Origin: Ruminococcus sp.
GTDB lineage: Bacteria; Bacillota_A; Clostridia; Oscillospirales; Ruminococcaceae
Direction: 5' to 3'
NCBI GenBank assembly: GCA_017480485.1
Contig: JAFVAN010000022.1
Span: 1 to 51,168, forward strand
DNA: 51,168 bases
Of this stretch, positions 1 through 6,505 are shown in pieces. The notes under the pieces are model-generated. The model did not search any database and was not told where the DNA came from. It saw only the letters and a list, made by a program, of their open reading frames with translations. Position 1 is the stretch's first letter. Every line of letters starts with the position of its first letter. Both the position numbers and the translations under genes were made by a program.

Positions 1-177
1 ACATCTGTTGAAAGTGATGATCATAGAAAGAAGTTTCTAATTCCATATAAAGATGCAATAGATTGTTATGAAAAATATAGTAAATCAAAGTATGAAATAA
101 TATACTATACAGATAGCAATATTGTTGTTTCTATAAAAAAATCGACGAAAATTGAAGTGCAAAGTGAATATTTATAA
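1..177 (+). CDS. 3' end of an AT-rich gene of unknown function (partial)
   Basis: An open frame runs from the first base to a TAA at 175-177 and gives 58 residues, ending in ...IEVQSEYL. The start lies outside the window. The peptide is rich in Lys, Tyr, Ile and Asp and I recognise no domain. Its base composition is far more AT-rich than the genes from 450 onward, which suggests DNA from another source. A non-coding stretch and a terminator separate it from khpA. In related bacteria rimM, trmD and rplS often follow khpA here, so this may mark an insertion or rearrangement border. It could also be a normal low-GC accessory gene. Confidence 0.6.
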   Translation, partial: TSVESDDHRKKFLIPYKDAIDCYEKYSKSKYEIIYYTDSNIVVSIKKSTKIEVQSEYL

Positions 178-344
178 TGTTTGGAGGATAATTATGACTC
201 GCCGAAGGCGGCACCGCTCATTATCAACTATCAATTCGGCCGACCGCAAAGCTTGGGTAGAACCACGCGCAAACAAGCCTGCCTAACGGCAAGGACGCCG
301 CCTCATTCACAAATGCACCTGCCTCCCCTCCGGGGAGGCCTCGC

Positions 345-386
345 AAAGCCCGACCAAGCGCTCGATTGATAAATGGTGGGGGAATT
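345..386 (+). repeat. dispersed 40-nt intergenic motif, copy 1
   Basis: About 40 nt containing AAGCCCGACCAAGCGCTCGA and then TGGTGGGGGAATT closely resembles 4321-4363. Matching blocks are AGCCC, CCA, CGCTCGAYTGA and GGTGG. Both copies follow a gcacctgc/gcaggtgc stretch and lie just outside a terminator-like element. The region 178-344 shows nothing else I can support except a small gcctcccc/ggggaggc palindrome. Confidence 0.45.
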
Positions 387-428
387 AAAAAACAGCTCCG
401 GCAGAGCGTACCCTGTCGGAGCTGTTTT
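387..428 (-). terminator. intrinsic terminator downstream of khpA
   Basis: The arms AAAACAGCTCCG (389-400) and CGGAGCTGTTTT (417-428) form a 12-bp perfect stem. On the minus strand it is followed by T-rich sequence. It lies 22 nt past the khpA stop and should end the ylxM-ffh-rpsP-khpA transcript; it looks usable in both directions. Confidence 0.8.
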
Positions 429-449
429 GTCTTTGTTGTTTGCAGAGGC

Positions 450-683
450 TCAGTCGATCTCGACTCTTATCCTCTGGCCTATTCTCGAGCAGCCGGCTCT
501 CATTACCGTTCTGATCGCCTTGGCGATCCTGCCCTGCTTTCCGATAACGCGGCCCATGTCGTCGGGGGCAACGTGAAGATGGTAAACCACTTCGCCCTCC
601 TCGTTGGGCTCGTCAACGGTGATCTCTATCGCGCTGGGGTCCTCAACGAGCTCCGTTACGATAGTTCTTAAAAGCTGTTCCAT
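450..683 (-). CDS. khpA: RNA-binding KH-domain protein KhpA
   Basis: This 77-residue protein matches the KhpA/YlqC family, small single-KH RNA-binding proteins that partner with KhpB in Firmicutes and affect cell division and elongation. The whole protein is one KH domain, with the GKQGR loop (GxxG type) at about residues 48-52 inside DDMGRVIGKQGRIAKAIR. It lies 19 bp after rpsP, the classic ffh-rpsP-khpA order. A terminator follows at once, and rimM, trmD and rplS are not seen on this side. Length and context are normal and the assignment is secure. Confidence 0.93.
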   Translation of the reverse strand: MEQLLRTIVTELVEDPSAIEITVDEPNEEGEVVYHLHVAPDDMGRVIGKQGRIAKAIRTVMRAGCSRIGQRIRVEID

Positions 684-702
684 TCAAAGTCCTCCAGTGT
701 TA

Positions 703-945
703 TCAGATGGTGCCGTTTTTCTTGAGAAGAGCCTTAACGGTCTCGGTGGGCTGTGCGCCCTTAGCCATCCAGCTCTTGGCCTTCTCCTCGTCTACCTTGA
801 GAACAACGGGGTCCTTGGTGGGGTCGTAGTAACCGATCTCCTCGATGAAACGTCCGTCTCTGGGATATCTGGAATCTGCGACTACAACTCTGTAAAAGGG
901 AGCCTTCTTAGCGCCCATTCTCCTGAGTCTGATCTTTACTGCCAT
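703..945 (-). CDS. rpsP: 30S ribosomal protein S16
   Basis: The 80-residue protein begins [20 protein letters not shown], the highly conserved S16 N-terminus, and contains [20 protein letters not shown]16 binds 16S rRNA early in assembly of the 30S body. The ATG follows a GGAGGTGAATAT ribosome site on the minus strand. It sits between the Imm17-like gene and khpA and is likely co-transcribed with ffh. Confidence 0.97.
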   Translation of the reverse strand: MAVKIRLRRMGAKKAPFYRVVVADSRYPRDGRFIEEIGYYDPTKDPVVLKVDEEKAKSWMAKGAQPTETVKALLKKNGTI

Positions 946-982
946 TTATATTCACCTCCATACTTCCTTATATGATCATTTA

Positions 983-1225
983 TTATTCAAGCGGCGGGGA
1001 CCGCATTGAAAGCAAATTATCTGAGAGCTGATACACACATATCAAAGCCCCCAGCACCGTGATGACCACGCCCAGCCCGATGTAGAACTTCCTTGCGCCG
1101 TCCCTCCCGAAGAGGCTGACGAAGGGCCGGGCCTTGTAGTTGTCCATGAACCAGTCGTAATCCTTGTAAGCGCAGAAAATGCAGAAAACACCTACCAAAA
1201 CTGCAAACAAACCGCCTGCACCCAT
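983..1225 (-). CDS. two-helix membrane protein resembling the immunity 17 family
   Basis: The 80-residue product has two hydrophobic segments, about residues 3-19 (LFAVLVGVFCIFCAY) and 47-66 (IGLGVVITVLGALICVYQL). Between them lies KDYDWFMDNYKARPFVSLFG-type sequence with GRDGARKFY. This pattern resembles the Imm17 family from memory: short proteins with two membrane helices, predicted as immunity proteins of polymorphic toxin systems. No toxin gene is visible here. It lies between ffh and rpsP, with gaps of 31 and 37 bp, so it is probably in the same operon. A housekeeping membrane role is equally possible. Confidence 0.6.
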   Translation of the reverse strand: MGAGGLFAVLVGVFCIFCAYKDYDWFMDNYKARPFVSLFGRDGARKFYIGLGVVITVLGALICVYQLSDNLLSMRSPPLE

Positions 1226-1256
1226 AGCTGCACCTCACATTTCCGCCGATCGCGGC

Positions 1257-2627
1257 TCACTGGGGGGGCAGCTCTCCGCCCAGGCCCTTGAGCAGTGCCT
1301 TGCGGTTGCGCTTGGCCTTCTTGTCGTGGAGCTTTCCGCCGATGCCGTACTGCTTCATCATCTTTTGCATCTGCTCGAACTGCTTCAGCAGGTTGTTGAC
1401 GTCGCTTACCTGAGTGCCGCTTCCTGCGGCGATGCGCCTCTTGCGCTTGGGGTCGATGATGGAGGGCTTCTCCCGCTCCTTCTTGGTCATCGAGTTGATA
1501 ATGGCCTCGGTCTTTTTGAGCTGTACCTCGCCCTGCTCCATGGCCTCGTCGTCGATCCTGCTCGCACCGGGCAGCATCTTGATTATGGAGCGGATGGAGC
1601 CCATCTTGTGTATCTGCTTCATCTGGTCCAGCAGGTCGTTCAGGTCAAAGCCCTTGTCCTTGACCTTTCTTGCAAGCTTCTCGGCTTCCTTTTCGTCAAC
1701 GGTCTGCTGTGCCTTTTCGATAAGGGTCAGCATATCGCCCATGCCAAGGATGCGCGAGGCCATCCTCTCGGGATGGAAGGGCTCGAACTCGTCCAGCTTT
1801 TCGCCCATGCCCACAAACTTGATGGGCTTGCCCGTTACGGAGAGCACGGACAGCGCCGCACCGCCTCTGGTGTCGGAATCCAGCTTTGTAAGGATAACGC
1901 TGTCGATGCCCAGAGCCTCGTCGAAGCTGGAGGCCACCTTTACGGCGTCCTGACCGATCATGGCGTCTACAACAAGCATTATCTCGTTGGGCTCGGTTAT
2001 CTTCTTGATGTCCTTGAGCTCGTTCATGAGCTCCTCGTCGATGTGCAGACGGCCCGCGGTGTCAAGGATCACAAGGTCGTTGCCGTAGTCACGGGCGTAC
2101 TTGATGCCCTCCTTGGCGATCTTTCGGGGGTCGATCTGGCCCATCTCAAAGACGGCGACCTCGGCCCGCTCTCCAACAACCTTCAGCTGCTCGATAGCGG
2201 CAGGACGGTAAACGTCGCAGGCCACCAGCAGGGGCCTCATGCCTTGGGCCTTGAAATGCTTTGCAAGCTTTGCAGCGTGGGTGGTCTTACCTGAGCCCTG
2301 CAGCCCGCACATCATAATGATGCAGGGGGGCTTGCTGGGGAAGTTTATCTTCGAGTTCGCCTCGCCCATCAGCTTGATGAGCTCTTCGTTTACAATCTTT
2401 ATCACCTGCTGGCCGGGAGTAAGGCTTTTCAGAACCTCCTCGCCGACGGCACGCTCGGAAACGTTGGCAACGAATTCCTTTACTACCTTGTAGCTTACGT
2501 CCGCCTCCAGCAGAGCCATCTTGACCTCGCGCATTGCCTCCTTGACGTCGCTCTCGGAGAGCTTGCCGCGGGATTTGAGCTTTTTAAATACTCCGTTCAG
2601 CTTTTCGCTGAGTCCTTCAAAGGCCAT
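1257..2627 (-). CDS. ffh: signal recognition particle GTPase Ffh (SRP54)
   Basis: The 456-residue protein has the full Ffh layout. The N domain is at about 1-90. The G domain carries GLQGSGKTTHAAKLA (about 107), DTAGRLHID (about 190) and TKLDSDTRGGAALS (about 247). The methionine-rich M domain, from about residue 300, contains the SIIDPKRKRRIAAGSG signature that binds SRP RNA. Ffh with 4.5S-type RNA delivers nascent membrane proteins to FtsY. The gene is 21 bp after ylxM. Length and motifs are typical. No SRP RNA gene was recognised in the window. Confidence 0.98.
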   Translation of the reverse strand: MAFEGLSEKLNGVFKKLKSRGKLSESDVKEAMREVKMALLEADVSYKVVKEFVANVSERAVGEEVLKSLTPGQQVIKIVNEELIKLMGEANSKINFPSKPPCIIMMCGLQGSGKTTHAAKLAKHFKAQGMRPLLVACDVYRPAAIEQLKVVGERAEVAVFEMGQIDPRKIAKEGIKYARDYGNDLVILDTAGRLHIDEELMNELKDIKKITEPNEIMLVVDAMIGQDAVKVASSFDEALGIDSVILTKLDSDTRGGAALSVLSVTGKPIKFVGMGEKLDEFEPFHPERMASRILGMGDMLTLIEKAQQTVDEKEAEKLARKVKDKGFDLNDLLDQMKQIHKMGSIRSIIKMLPGASRIDDEAMEQGEVQLKKTEAIINSMTKKEREKPSIIDPKRKRRIAAGSGTQVSDVNNLLKQFEQMQKMMKQYGIGGKLHDKKAKRNRKALLKGLGGELPPQ

Positions 2628-2648
2628 TATCTAAGCTCCTTTCGGCTT

Positions 2649-3038
2649 TTATTCAAGATATTTCGTGTTGTCGTAGGCCTCGAGCTTTGCGTCGAGGGTC
2701 TCCAGCAGGGTGATGGTCTTCTCGGCTATCGGGCGGCCGAAGGAGACCTTCTTGCATTCCTCGAAGATCTCGAGGGCCAGCTCCTTGTAGTGCAGCAGCT
2801 CGTTTCTGTAGTCGTTCTGGGTCCTCAGCAGGCCCAGCACCCTCTCGTACTCGTTCAGGGTCTCCTCGCCCCGCTTGATGGAATCGTGTACGCCCTGCCT
2901 TGTGATATCGTAATGCTCTGCAATCTCCGAAAGGGAGAGGTCGTCGTTGTAATAGAGCTCCAGCATATCACGCTGCTTGTCGGTGAGAAGCTCGCCGTAG
3001 ATATCTATAAGATCGCTGACGCCAAGATTTTTGTTCAT
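2649..3038 (-). CDS. ylxM: YlxM-family DNA-binding protein, putative SRP regulator
   Basis: With the start at 3038 this is 129 residues (MNKNLGVSDLIDIYGELL...). I chose it because AAAGGGGAAGATGAC lies directly before that ATG, while the longer frame to 3101 has no ribosome site. The protein is a UPF0122 family member with a sigma-70 region 4-like helix-turn-helix (LTDKQRDMLELYYNDDLSLSEIAEHYDITRQGVHDSI). In streptococci and bacilli YlxM associates with the SRP pathway and is encoded just before ffh, as here. The C-terminal third is helical and charged. Confidence 0.9.
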   Translation of the reverse strand: MNKNLGVSDLIDIYGELLTDKQRDMLELYYNDDLSLSEIAEHYDITRQGVHDSIKRGEETLNEYERVLGLLRTQNDYRNELLHYKELALEIFEECKKVSFGRPIAEKTITLLETLDAKLEAYDNTKYLE

Positions 3039-3122
3039 GTCATCTTCCCCTTTCGTTTCGGCCTGAGTGCTTATGTCATTTTGCGAAATATTGTAAAGCA
3101 ACGCCGCTTTACGCTATGCTTA

Positions 3123-3151
3123 ATTATATATCAAGCTGCAAAGCTTGTCAA
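3123..3151 (-). promoter_or_regulatory. sigma-A promoter for ylxM-ffh operon
   Basis: On the minus strand TTGACA (3146-3151) and TATAAT (3123-3128) are 17 bp apart. Transcription would start near 3116, leaving a leader of about 78 nt before ylxM. Confidence 0.85.
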
Positions 3152-3190
3152 GTGTTTTTTTGAAAATCAATAAAATTTAACAAATACCCC

Positions 3191-3218
3191 TTGAAATGTG
3201 CGGTGCTATTGTGATAAT
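3191..3218 (+). promoter_or_regulatory. putative promoter for the aldo/keto reductase gene
   Basis: TTGAAA (3191-3196) and GATAAT (3213-3218) are 16 bp apart, with a TG just before the -10 (extended -10). It diverges from the ylxM promoter. Confidence 0.55.
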
Positions 3219-3274
3219 ATATTATTTAGAGAATAATATATTTATGTTGATATATGATATATGGGGTGATACGG

Positions 3275-4246
3275 TTGTTTACTTACACACTGAAAAACAA
3301 GCATTATACTCTTGAGCTGCCGTGCCTTACCTTCGGTACGGCGAATTTTGAAAGACACGATAACGATGAGGCCTATTTTGCCCTCCTCGACAAGTACGTC
3401 GAGCTGGGCGGGACCTGCATCGACACCGCCCGCAGCTACTGCTCGTGGATAGAGGGCGGAGAGGATTCCAGCGAGCTGGTCATCGGGCGCTGGCTGGCGT
3501 CTCGGGGCTGCCGCGATAAGGTGCTGATCGCCACAAAGGGCGGCCACCACACCTGGAACGCCGAGGGCGAGCTGGTCCCAAGGCTGGATGCAGCCTCGCT
3601 TAAATATGACCTGGAGCGAAGCCTCGAGTGCCTCGGCACCGACTATATCGACATCTACTTCCTGCACCGCGACGCGGATAATGTTCCCGTCAGCGAGATA
3701 ATGCCCATCCTCAACGAGTTTGTGGAGAGCGGCAGGGTGCATTTCATCGGAGCCTCCAACTGGACCTCCACAAGGATAGAGGCCGCAAACAAATACGCCG
3801 AGCAGCACGGCATGGAGCCCTTCTCCGTCAGCCAGATAAACTACAGCCTCGCACATTCCAGCACCGATACCTTCAACGACCCAACCTTGGTCTGCATGAA
3901 TATGTGGGAGTATAACTGGTACCGCCGCCACGACATACCCGTGATGGCCTTCTCGCCTCAGGCCAAGGGCTTCTTTGCCCGCTTTGCAAAGGGCGACGCC
4001 ACCGTGCCTCTGGACGGACAGTTCACCAGCACCGCCAACCTGGCCCGCCTCGCAAGGGTCAAAAAGCTGAGTCAGGATACTGGCGTTCCCCCCGCAGTGG
4101 TACCTCTGGGCTATCTCAACAGCCAGCAGTTTTTCGTATCCTCGGTCTTCGCCGCCACAAAGGTCTGGCAGTTGGAGGAGGACATGGCTGCTCAGGACCT
4201 CCGCTACGACGCCAAGACCGCCGCGTTTTTGGAGAATATACTTTAA
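3275..4246 (+). CDS. aldo/keto reductase family oxidoreductase
   Basis: The likely start is a TTG at 3275, about 323 residues, because TGGGGTGA lies 6 nt upstream; the frame also has an in-frame ATG at 3254 without a ribosome site. The AKR catalytic set is visible: Asp and Tyr in TCIDTARSY, Lys in ATKGGHH and His in DIYFLHRD. LTFGTANF opens the TIM barrel. AKR enzymes reduce carbonyls or oxidise sugars with NAD(P)H in the cytoplasm; the substrate cannot be told. It is a single-gene unit between its own promoter and a strong terminator. Confidence 0.88.
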   Translation: MFTYTLKNKHYTLELPCLTFGTANFERHDNDEAYFALLDKYVELGGTCIDTARSYCSWIEGGEDSSELVIGRWLASRGCRDKVLIATKGGHHTWNAEGELVPRLDAASLKYDLERSLECLGTDYIDIYFLHRDADNVPVSEIMPILNEFVESGRVHFIGASNWTSTRIEAANKYAEQHGMEPFSVSQINYSLAHSSTDTFNDPTLVCMNMWEYNWYRRHDIPVMAFSPQAKGFFARFAKGDATVPLDGQFTSTANLARLARVKKLSQDTGVPPAVVPLGYLNSQQFFVSSVFAATKVWQLEEDMAAQDLRYDAKTAAFLENIL

Positions 4247-4248
4247 GA

Positions 4249-4291
4249 GAAGTAAAAAGCTCGCTCAGGGGATTGAGCGAGCTTTTTACTT
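4249..4291 (+). terminator. intrinsic terminator after aldo/keto reductase
   Basis: AAGTAAAAAGCTCGCTCA pairs with TGAGCGAGCTTTTTACTT around a short loop and ends in T-rich sequence. It begins just after the stop codon. Confidence 0.9.
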
Positions 4292-4320
4292 ATAAACTCT
4301 TTGTATCCACCGCAGGTGCA

Positions 4321-4363
4321 AACAAGCCCAGCCAGACGCTCGACTGAGATCCGGTGGTGAATC
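4321..4363 (+). repeat. dispersed 40-nt intergenic motif, copy 2
   Basis: AGCCCAGCCAGACGCTCGA, then GACTGAGATCC and GGTGGTGAAT, closely matches 345-386. It lies just downstream of the 3' end of the 6S-like RNA on the minus strand. Confidence 0.45.
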
Positions 4364-4365
4364 TA

Positions 4366-4584
4366 AAAAATAAAAACCGCCTTGCCGTCGTATGGTGAAT
4401 AAAACCCGCTGTTAAGCAGGTGGGTGTCACCCCTAGGTTTCGCGCTCCCTTCGTCCGTAGCCCGAAGCAGCCGAGGCGGTCCGGGGCGGGAGGTCTGCAG
4501 TCCGCTTTCGGAGACATGACTCCCTAATATCATGTGTTGGATCATATAAACCATACTTGCTCGCGCAAGGCAGTAATTTTATTT
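4366..4584 (-). ncRNA. ssrS: probable 6S RNA
   Basis: A transcript from the promoter at 4591-4619 would start near 4584 and end in a T-tract at 4365-4376, about 215 nt, within the usual 6S range. Its ends close into a rod: GCCTTGC (plus-strand positions 4565-4571) pairs with GCAAGGC (4379-4385), and GTATGGT (4550-4556) with ACCATAC (4390-4396). Inside are further short stems, including a GGGT-ACCC hairpin in CCTAGGGGTGACACCCACC. 6S RNA binds sigma-A RNA polymerase by mimicking an open promoter. The identification rests on shape, length and partial recall of clostridial 6S sequences. Another structured RNA is possible. Confidence 0.7.
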
Positions 4585-4590
4585 GACTAT

Positions 4591-4619
4591 AGTATACCAC
4601 AAAATGCCCCGTTTTTCAA
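4591..4619 (-). promoter_or_regulatory. promoter of the 6S-like RNA
   Basis: On the minus strand TTGAAA (4614-4619) and TATACT (4591-4596) are separated by exactly 17 bp. Confidence 0.8.
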
Positions 4620-4704
4620 TAGGTAATATAGTGCAATTTAAGAGTAAAAAATTGTACAGTTTAACTATTGACAAGGGCGGACAAGCGGCAGCCCCCTTCG
4701 GGTA

Positions 4705-4732
4705 CAAAAAAGGCGCCCCTAAGAGCGCCCTT
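4705..4732 (-). terminator. terminator of the DUF1292 gene
   Basis: On the minus strand AAGGGCGC and GCGCCTT form a stem with one bulged G, followed by a run of six Ts. It lies about 20 nt past the stop codon. Confidence 0.65.
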
Positions 4733-4753
4733 GCAGCTTATGTTTACAGCAGG

Positions 4754-5101
4754 TCAGGAAAAGACCTCGGGAGCGGCGCCGCCGTCCTCGTCTTCATTCT
4801 CCTCGTCCTCGTCATCAAAATCGAACATTGCCTCGATGCGCTTCATAAAGATCTCGCCAACGCGGTCGTATTCCTCGTCATCGTCGATGGAGACCATCAT
4901 TTCCTCGTCGCCCTCGAACTCGCTCTTTAGGATGACTACCTCTCCGGAGTCCTCCAGCATCTCGTCGGGATCCTCATAGTAGGGGGTGAGCGCGAAGTAT
5001 TTCTCTCCCTCAAACTCCATCGTGTCGAGCATCTCAAATACCTGCTCCTTGCCGTCCTCGTCCTCAAGGGTGTAAAGATCGGGCGTATATTCGTTAGCCA
5101 T
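4754..5101 (-). CDS. acidic DUF1292-family protein
   Basis: The 115-residue protein starts at ATG 5101, eight nt after AGGAGG; a TTG two codons upstream is too close to that site. Residues 8-75 match the DUF1292 pattern (TLEDEDGKEQVFEMLDTMEFEGEKYFAL...). The C-terminus is a strongly acidic tail (DFDDEDEENEDEDGG). DUF1292 proteins are common in Firmicutes, small and cytoplasmic, with no settled function. Its gene has its own promoter and terminator. The leader contains a GCGGCC/GGCCGC hairpin near 5131-5165. Confidence 0.88.
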   Translation of the reverse strand: MANEYTPDLYTLEDEDGKEQVFEMLDTMEFEGEKYFALTPYYEDPDEMLEDSGEVVILKSEFEGDEEMMVSIDDDEEYDRVGEIFMKRIEAMFDFDDEDEENEDEDGGAAPEVFS

Positions 5102-5174
5102 GGCCAAGTCCTCCTTTGTTTTGGATATAAATATAGCGGCCTAAGTTTCGTTTTTTGGCCGCCGCAACACTATT

Positions 5175-5203
5175 ATTATACTACATTTATAACGGAATGT
5201 CAA
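5175..5203 (-). promoter_or_regulatory. promoter of the DUF1292 gene
   Basis: On the minus strand TTGACA (5198-5203) and TATAAT (5175-5180) are 17 bp apart, a perfect consensus. Confidence 0.88.
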
Positions 5204-5261
5204 GCACATTTTTTGAAAGAAATGTTAAATAAAATATTTCAAAAAAAGTTGAGAAAAACTA

Positions 5262-5290
5262 TTGACAACGTACAAAAAGTGTGCTACAAT
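5262..5290 (+). promoter_or_regulatory. strong promoter of the large unassigned transcript
   Basis: TTGACA (5262-5267) and TACAAT (5285-5290) are separated by 17 bp. Initiation is expected near 5297. No ordinary gene follows for 1.2 kb. Confidence 0.85.
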
Positions 5291-5526
5291 ACAATCAAGG
5301 AAAAGAATACAGACGTATCGTAGAGCAGTACGGCGGCAGACGAGAGGGATTCTGGCAGCAACCGACGGAGGCTTGAGGATTGCAAAGCATTCTTCCACCT
5401 TGAATTTATAGATGGTCACGGGCCTTGAGCGGAGGCAGTTCAGGTTGCCAATAGATCCACACTTCCCAGATAGGCAGGCTTGGATGCCGCAGGCGGCTCA
5501 ATCAGACTTGAAAGGAGCGAGTCCCA

Positions 5527-6262
5527 ATGGACACAGTAGAGATCGGCTATGTTATCCCGAGACTCGACATGTTCGCTTGAACCAAGAGTTACAACTCAGG
5601 TGTAAAGACTGATAAACTCAGCCGATAGGCTTATATATAAGGACGCAAGAGTTTCGCGCAGCTTCAGCATTACGTCACTGCATTTCGGATAGGCCGAAAG
5701 AAAAAATCGAATGCCCGGCAGAGATCGGGTGCTATATGAACTCACAAAGGGGTTTTTTCCAATGAAAATGCTTGTTAAAAGACAGAATATCTTTTAAGAA
5801 CGGAGTGTTTCCAATGCACATTTAGATCCCTTTTCCGACACCCAAATTTATTTGAGAGAGTGAGTCCGATGAGAATCTGAATTCAACTGCAGATATTTGA
5901 TACATCGTTACAGATCATTTCAGGGAGTGATGCGTTATGAAAGTACGCATAGTTCACAGATTGGAATTCTGAGATGACAGGGGTGAGTCCAAAGGTTTAT
6001 TTAGCTTTTACTTCGACTTGATATGATTTATCTACTAAGCTAAAGGAGTGGTGCTTTATGAAAGGTGCCAGCATGAGAAACCTGAATATCTGATAGATTG
6101 GAGTGAGTCCAAAGGTTTATTTAGCTTGAATCAGGACCCCGGCCGAAAGGCTAATTTGAAGAAAGGTAACGAGTCCCATGGCTTGATCACTTTTGGCGCC
6201 GCCGTAGAGCGCGGGCGCAGAGAATTCAAATTTTATATATGGAGTGAATTCCCATGTACTGA
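5527..6262 (+). other. set of very short ribosome-site-preceded reading frames
   Basis: Frames preceded by a purine-rich GGAG-like site are: 5527-5580 (17 codons, MDTVEIGYVIPRLDMFA), 5762-5797 (MKMLVKRQNIF), 5814-5825 (MHI), 5869-5880 (MRI), 5937-5972 (MKVRIVHRLEF), 6058-6093 (MKGASMRNLNI), 6178-6186 (MA) and 6254-6262 (MY). Those at 5762, 5937 and 6058 all start ATG AAA and are exactly 11 codons long. The peptides share no clear sequence beyond MK and hydrophobic ends. Whether any is translated is unknown. Confidence 0.35.
5924..6127 (+). repeat. two tandem copies of a ~120-bp module inside the large RNA
   Basis: Copy 1 (5924-6007) and copy 2 (6045-6127) share GGAGTG, then ATGAAAG 13 nt later, an 11-codon frame ending in TGA, and then GGTGAGTCC or AGTGAGTCC followed by AAAGGTTTATTTAGCTT. 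The offset is 120-121 nt. A more diverged third copy seems to start at 5746 (AAAGGGG, ATGAAA at 5762, GGAGTGTTTCC at 5802). Confidence 0.7.
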
Positions 6263-6299
6263 ACAGTACAATGCAGTTGATATATAATATCGCATAACG

Positions 6300-6328
6300 A
6301 AGAGCAGGCTTGTCGTCCTGCTCTTTTT
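6300..6328 (+). terminator. terminator of the large RNA
   Basis: AAGAGCAGG (6300-6308) pairs with CCTGCTCTT (6317-6325) around CTTGTCGT and is followed by Ts. Confidence 0.9.
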
Positions 6329-6410
6329 GCGTTTATATGCAAGATGTTTAGAGGCAAGAAGCAGGAAATGGTGTCCGCAAAGCATTCTTGCGTCTGAGGA
6401 GATCAAAAAT

Positions 6411-6427
6411 TGATTTCCGTGATTTCC
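6411..6427 (+). promoter_or_regulatory. 17-bp element upstream of the ilvB promoter
   Basis: TGATTTCCGTGATTTCC lies with its first base 29 bp before the -35 hexamer. The nearly identical TGATTTCCGTAGTTTCC (26206-26222) lies at exactly the same distance from the promoter of the DHH phosphoesterase gene. It may be an activator or regulator site, or a relic of a repeat end. Confidence 0.4.
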
Positions 6428-6439
6428 GCTGCAAAGTGA

Positions 6440-6468
6440 TTGACAAAATCCGCATAATATTATATAAT
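6440..6468 (+). promoter_or_regulatory. ilvB promoter
   Basis: TTGACA (6440-6445) and TATAAT (6463-6468) are 17 bp apart, a perfect consensus. The leader is only about 30 nt, too short for a T-box or attenuator. Confidence 0.9.
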
Positions 6469-6505
6469 AAAGGATAGCTATAAAAATTGAAAGGAATGTT
6501 TTTCT

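Larger units (their letters stand above)
5297..6330 (+). ncRNA. unassigned ~1 kb RNA with repeated SD-like motifs and mini-ORFs
   Basis: A consensus promoter and an intrinsic terminator bound about 1,030 nt without a normal protein frame; the longest plus-strand frames are short and lack ribosome sites. Short hairpins are visible, such as TTTCGG/CCGAAA near 5684-5699, GCCCG/CGGGTGC near 5712-5731, GGCC-GAAA-GGCT near 6141-6152 and a GC-rich one near 6196-6220. About ten copies of a GGAGTGAGTCC-like motif occur, most followed by ATG and a very short frame. It could be a large structured RNA, a ribosome- or protein-binding RNA, or a polycistron of tiny peptides. ilvB downstream has its own promoter, so this is not simply its leader. 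I do not recognise the family. Confidence 0.7.

Noticed and set aside
181..369. A 62-codon frame after the partial gene
   Set aside because: No ribosome site with normal spacing or recognisable domain; it overlaps repeat-like sequence.
1179..2294. A 371-codon plus-strand frame
   Set aside because: It is antisense to ffh, a certain gene, and is Leu/Val/His-rich as expected of a shadow.
5297..6330. ROOL, GOLLD or OLE RNA
   Set aside because: Length and context partly fit large RNAs, but I could not recall diagnostic motifs that match, so no class is assigned.
5297..6505. A T-box or branched-chain amino acid attenuator before ilvB
   Set aside because: No AGGGTGGNACCGCG-like T-box sequence is present, and ilvB has its own perfect promoter after the terminator with a leader of only about 30 nt.
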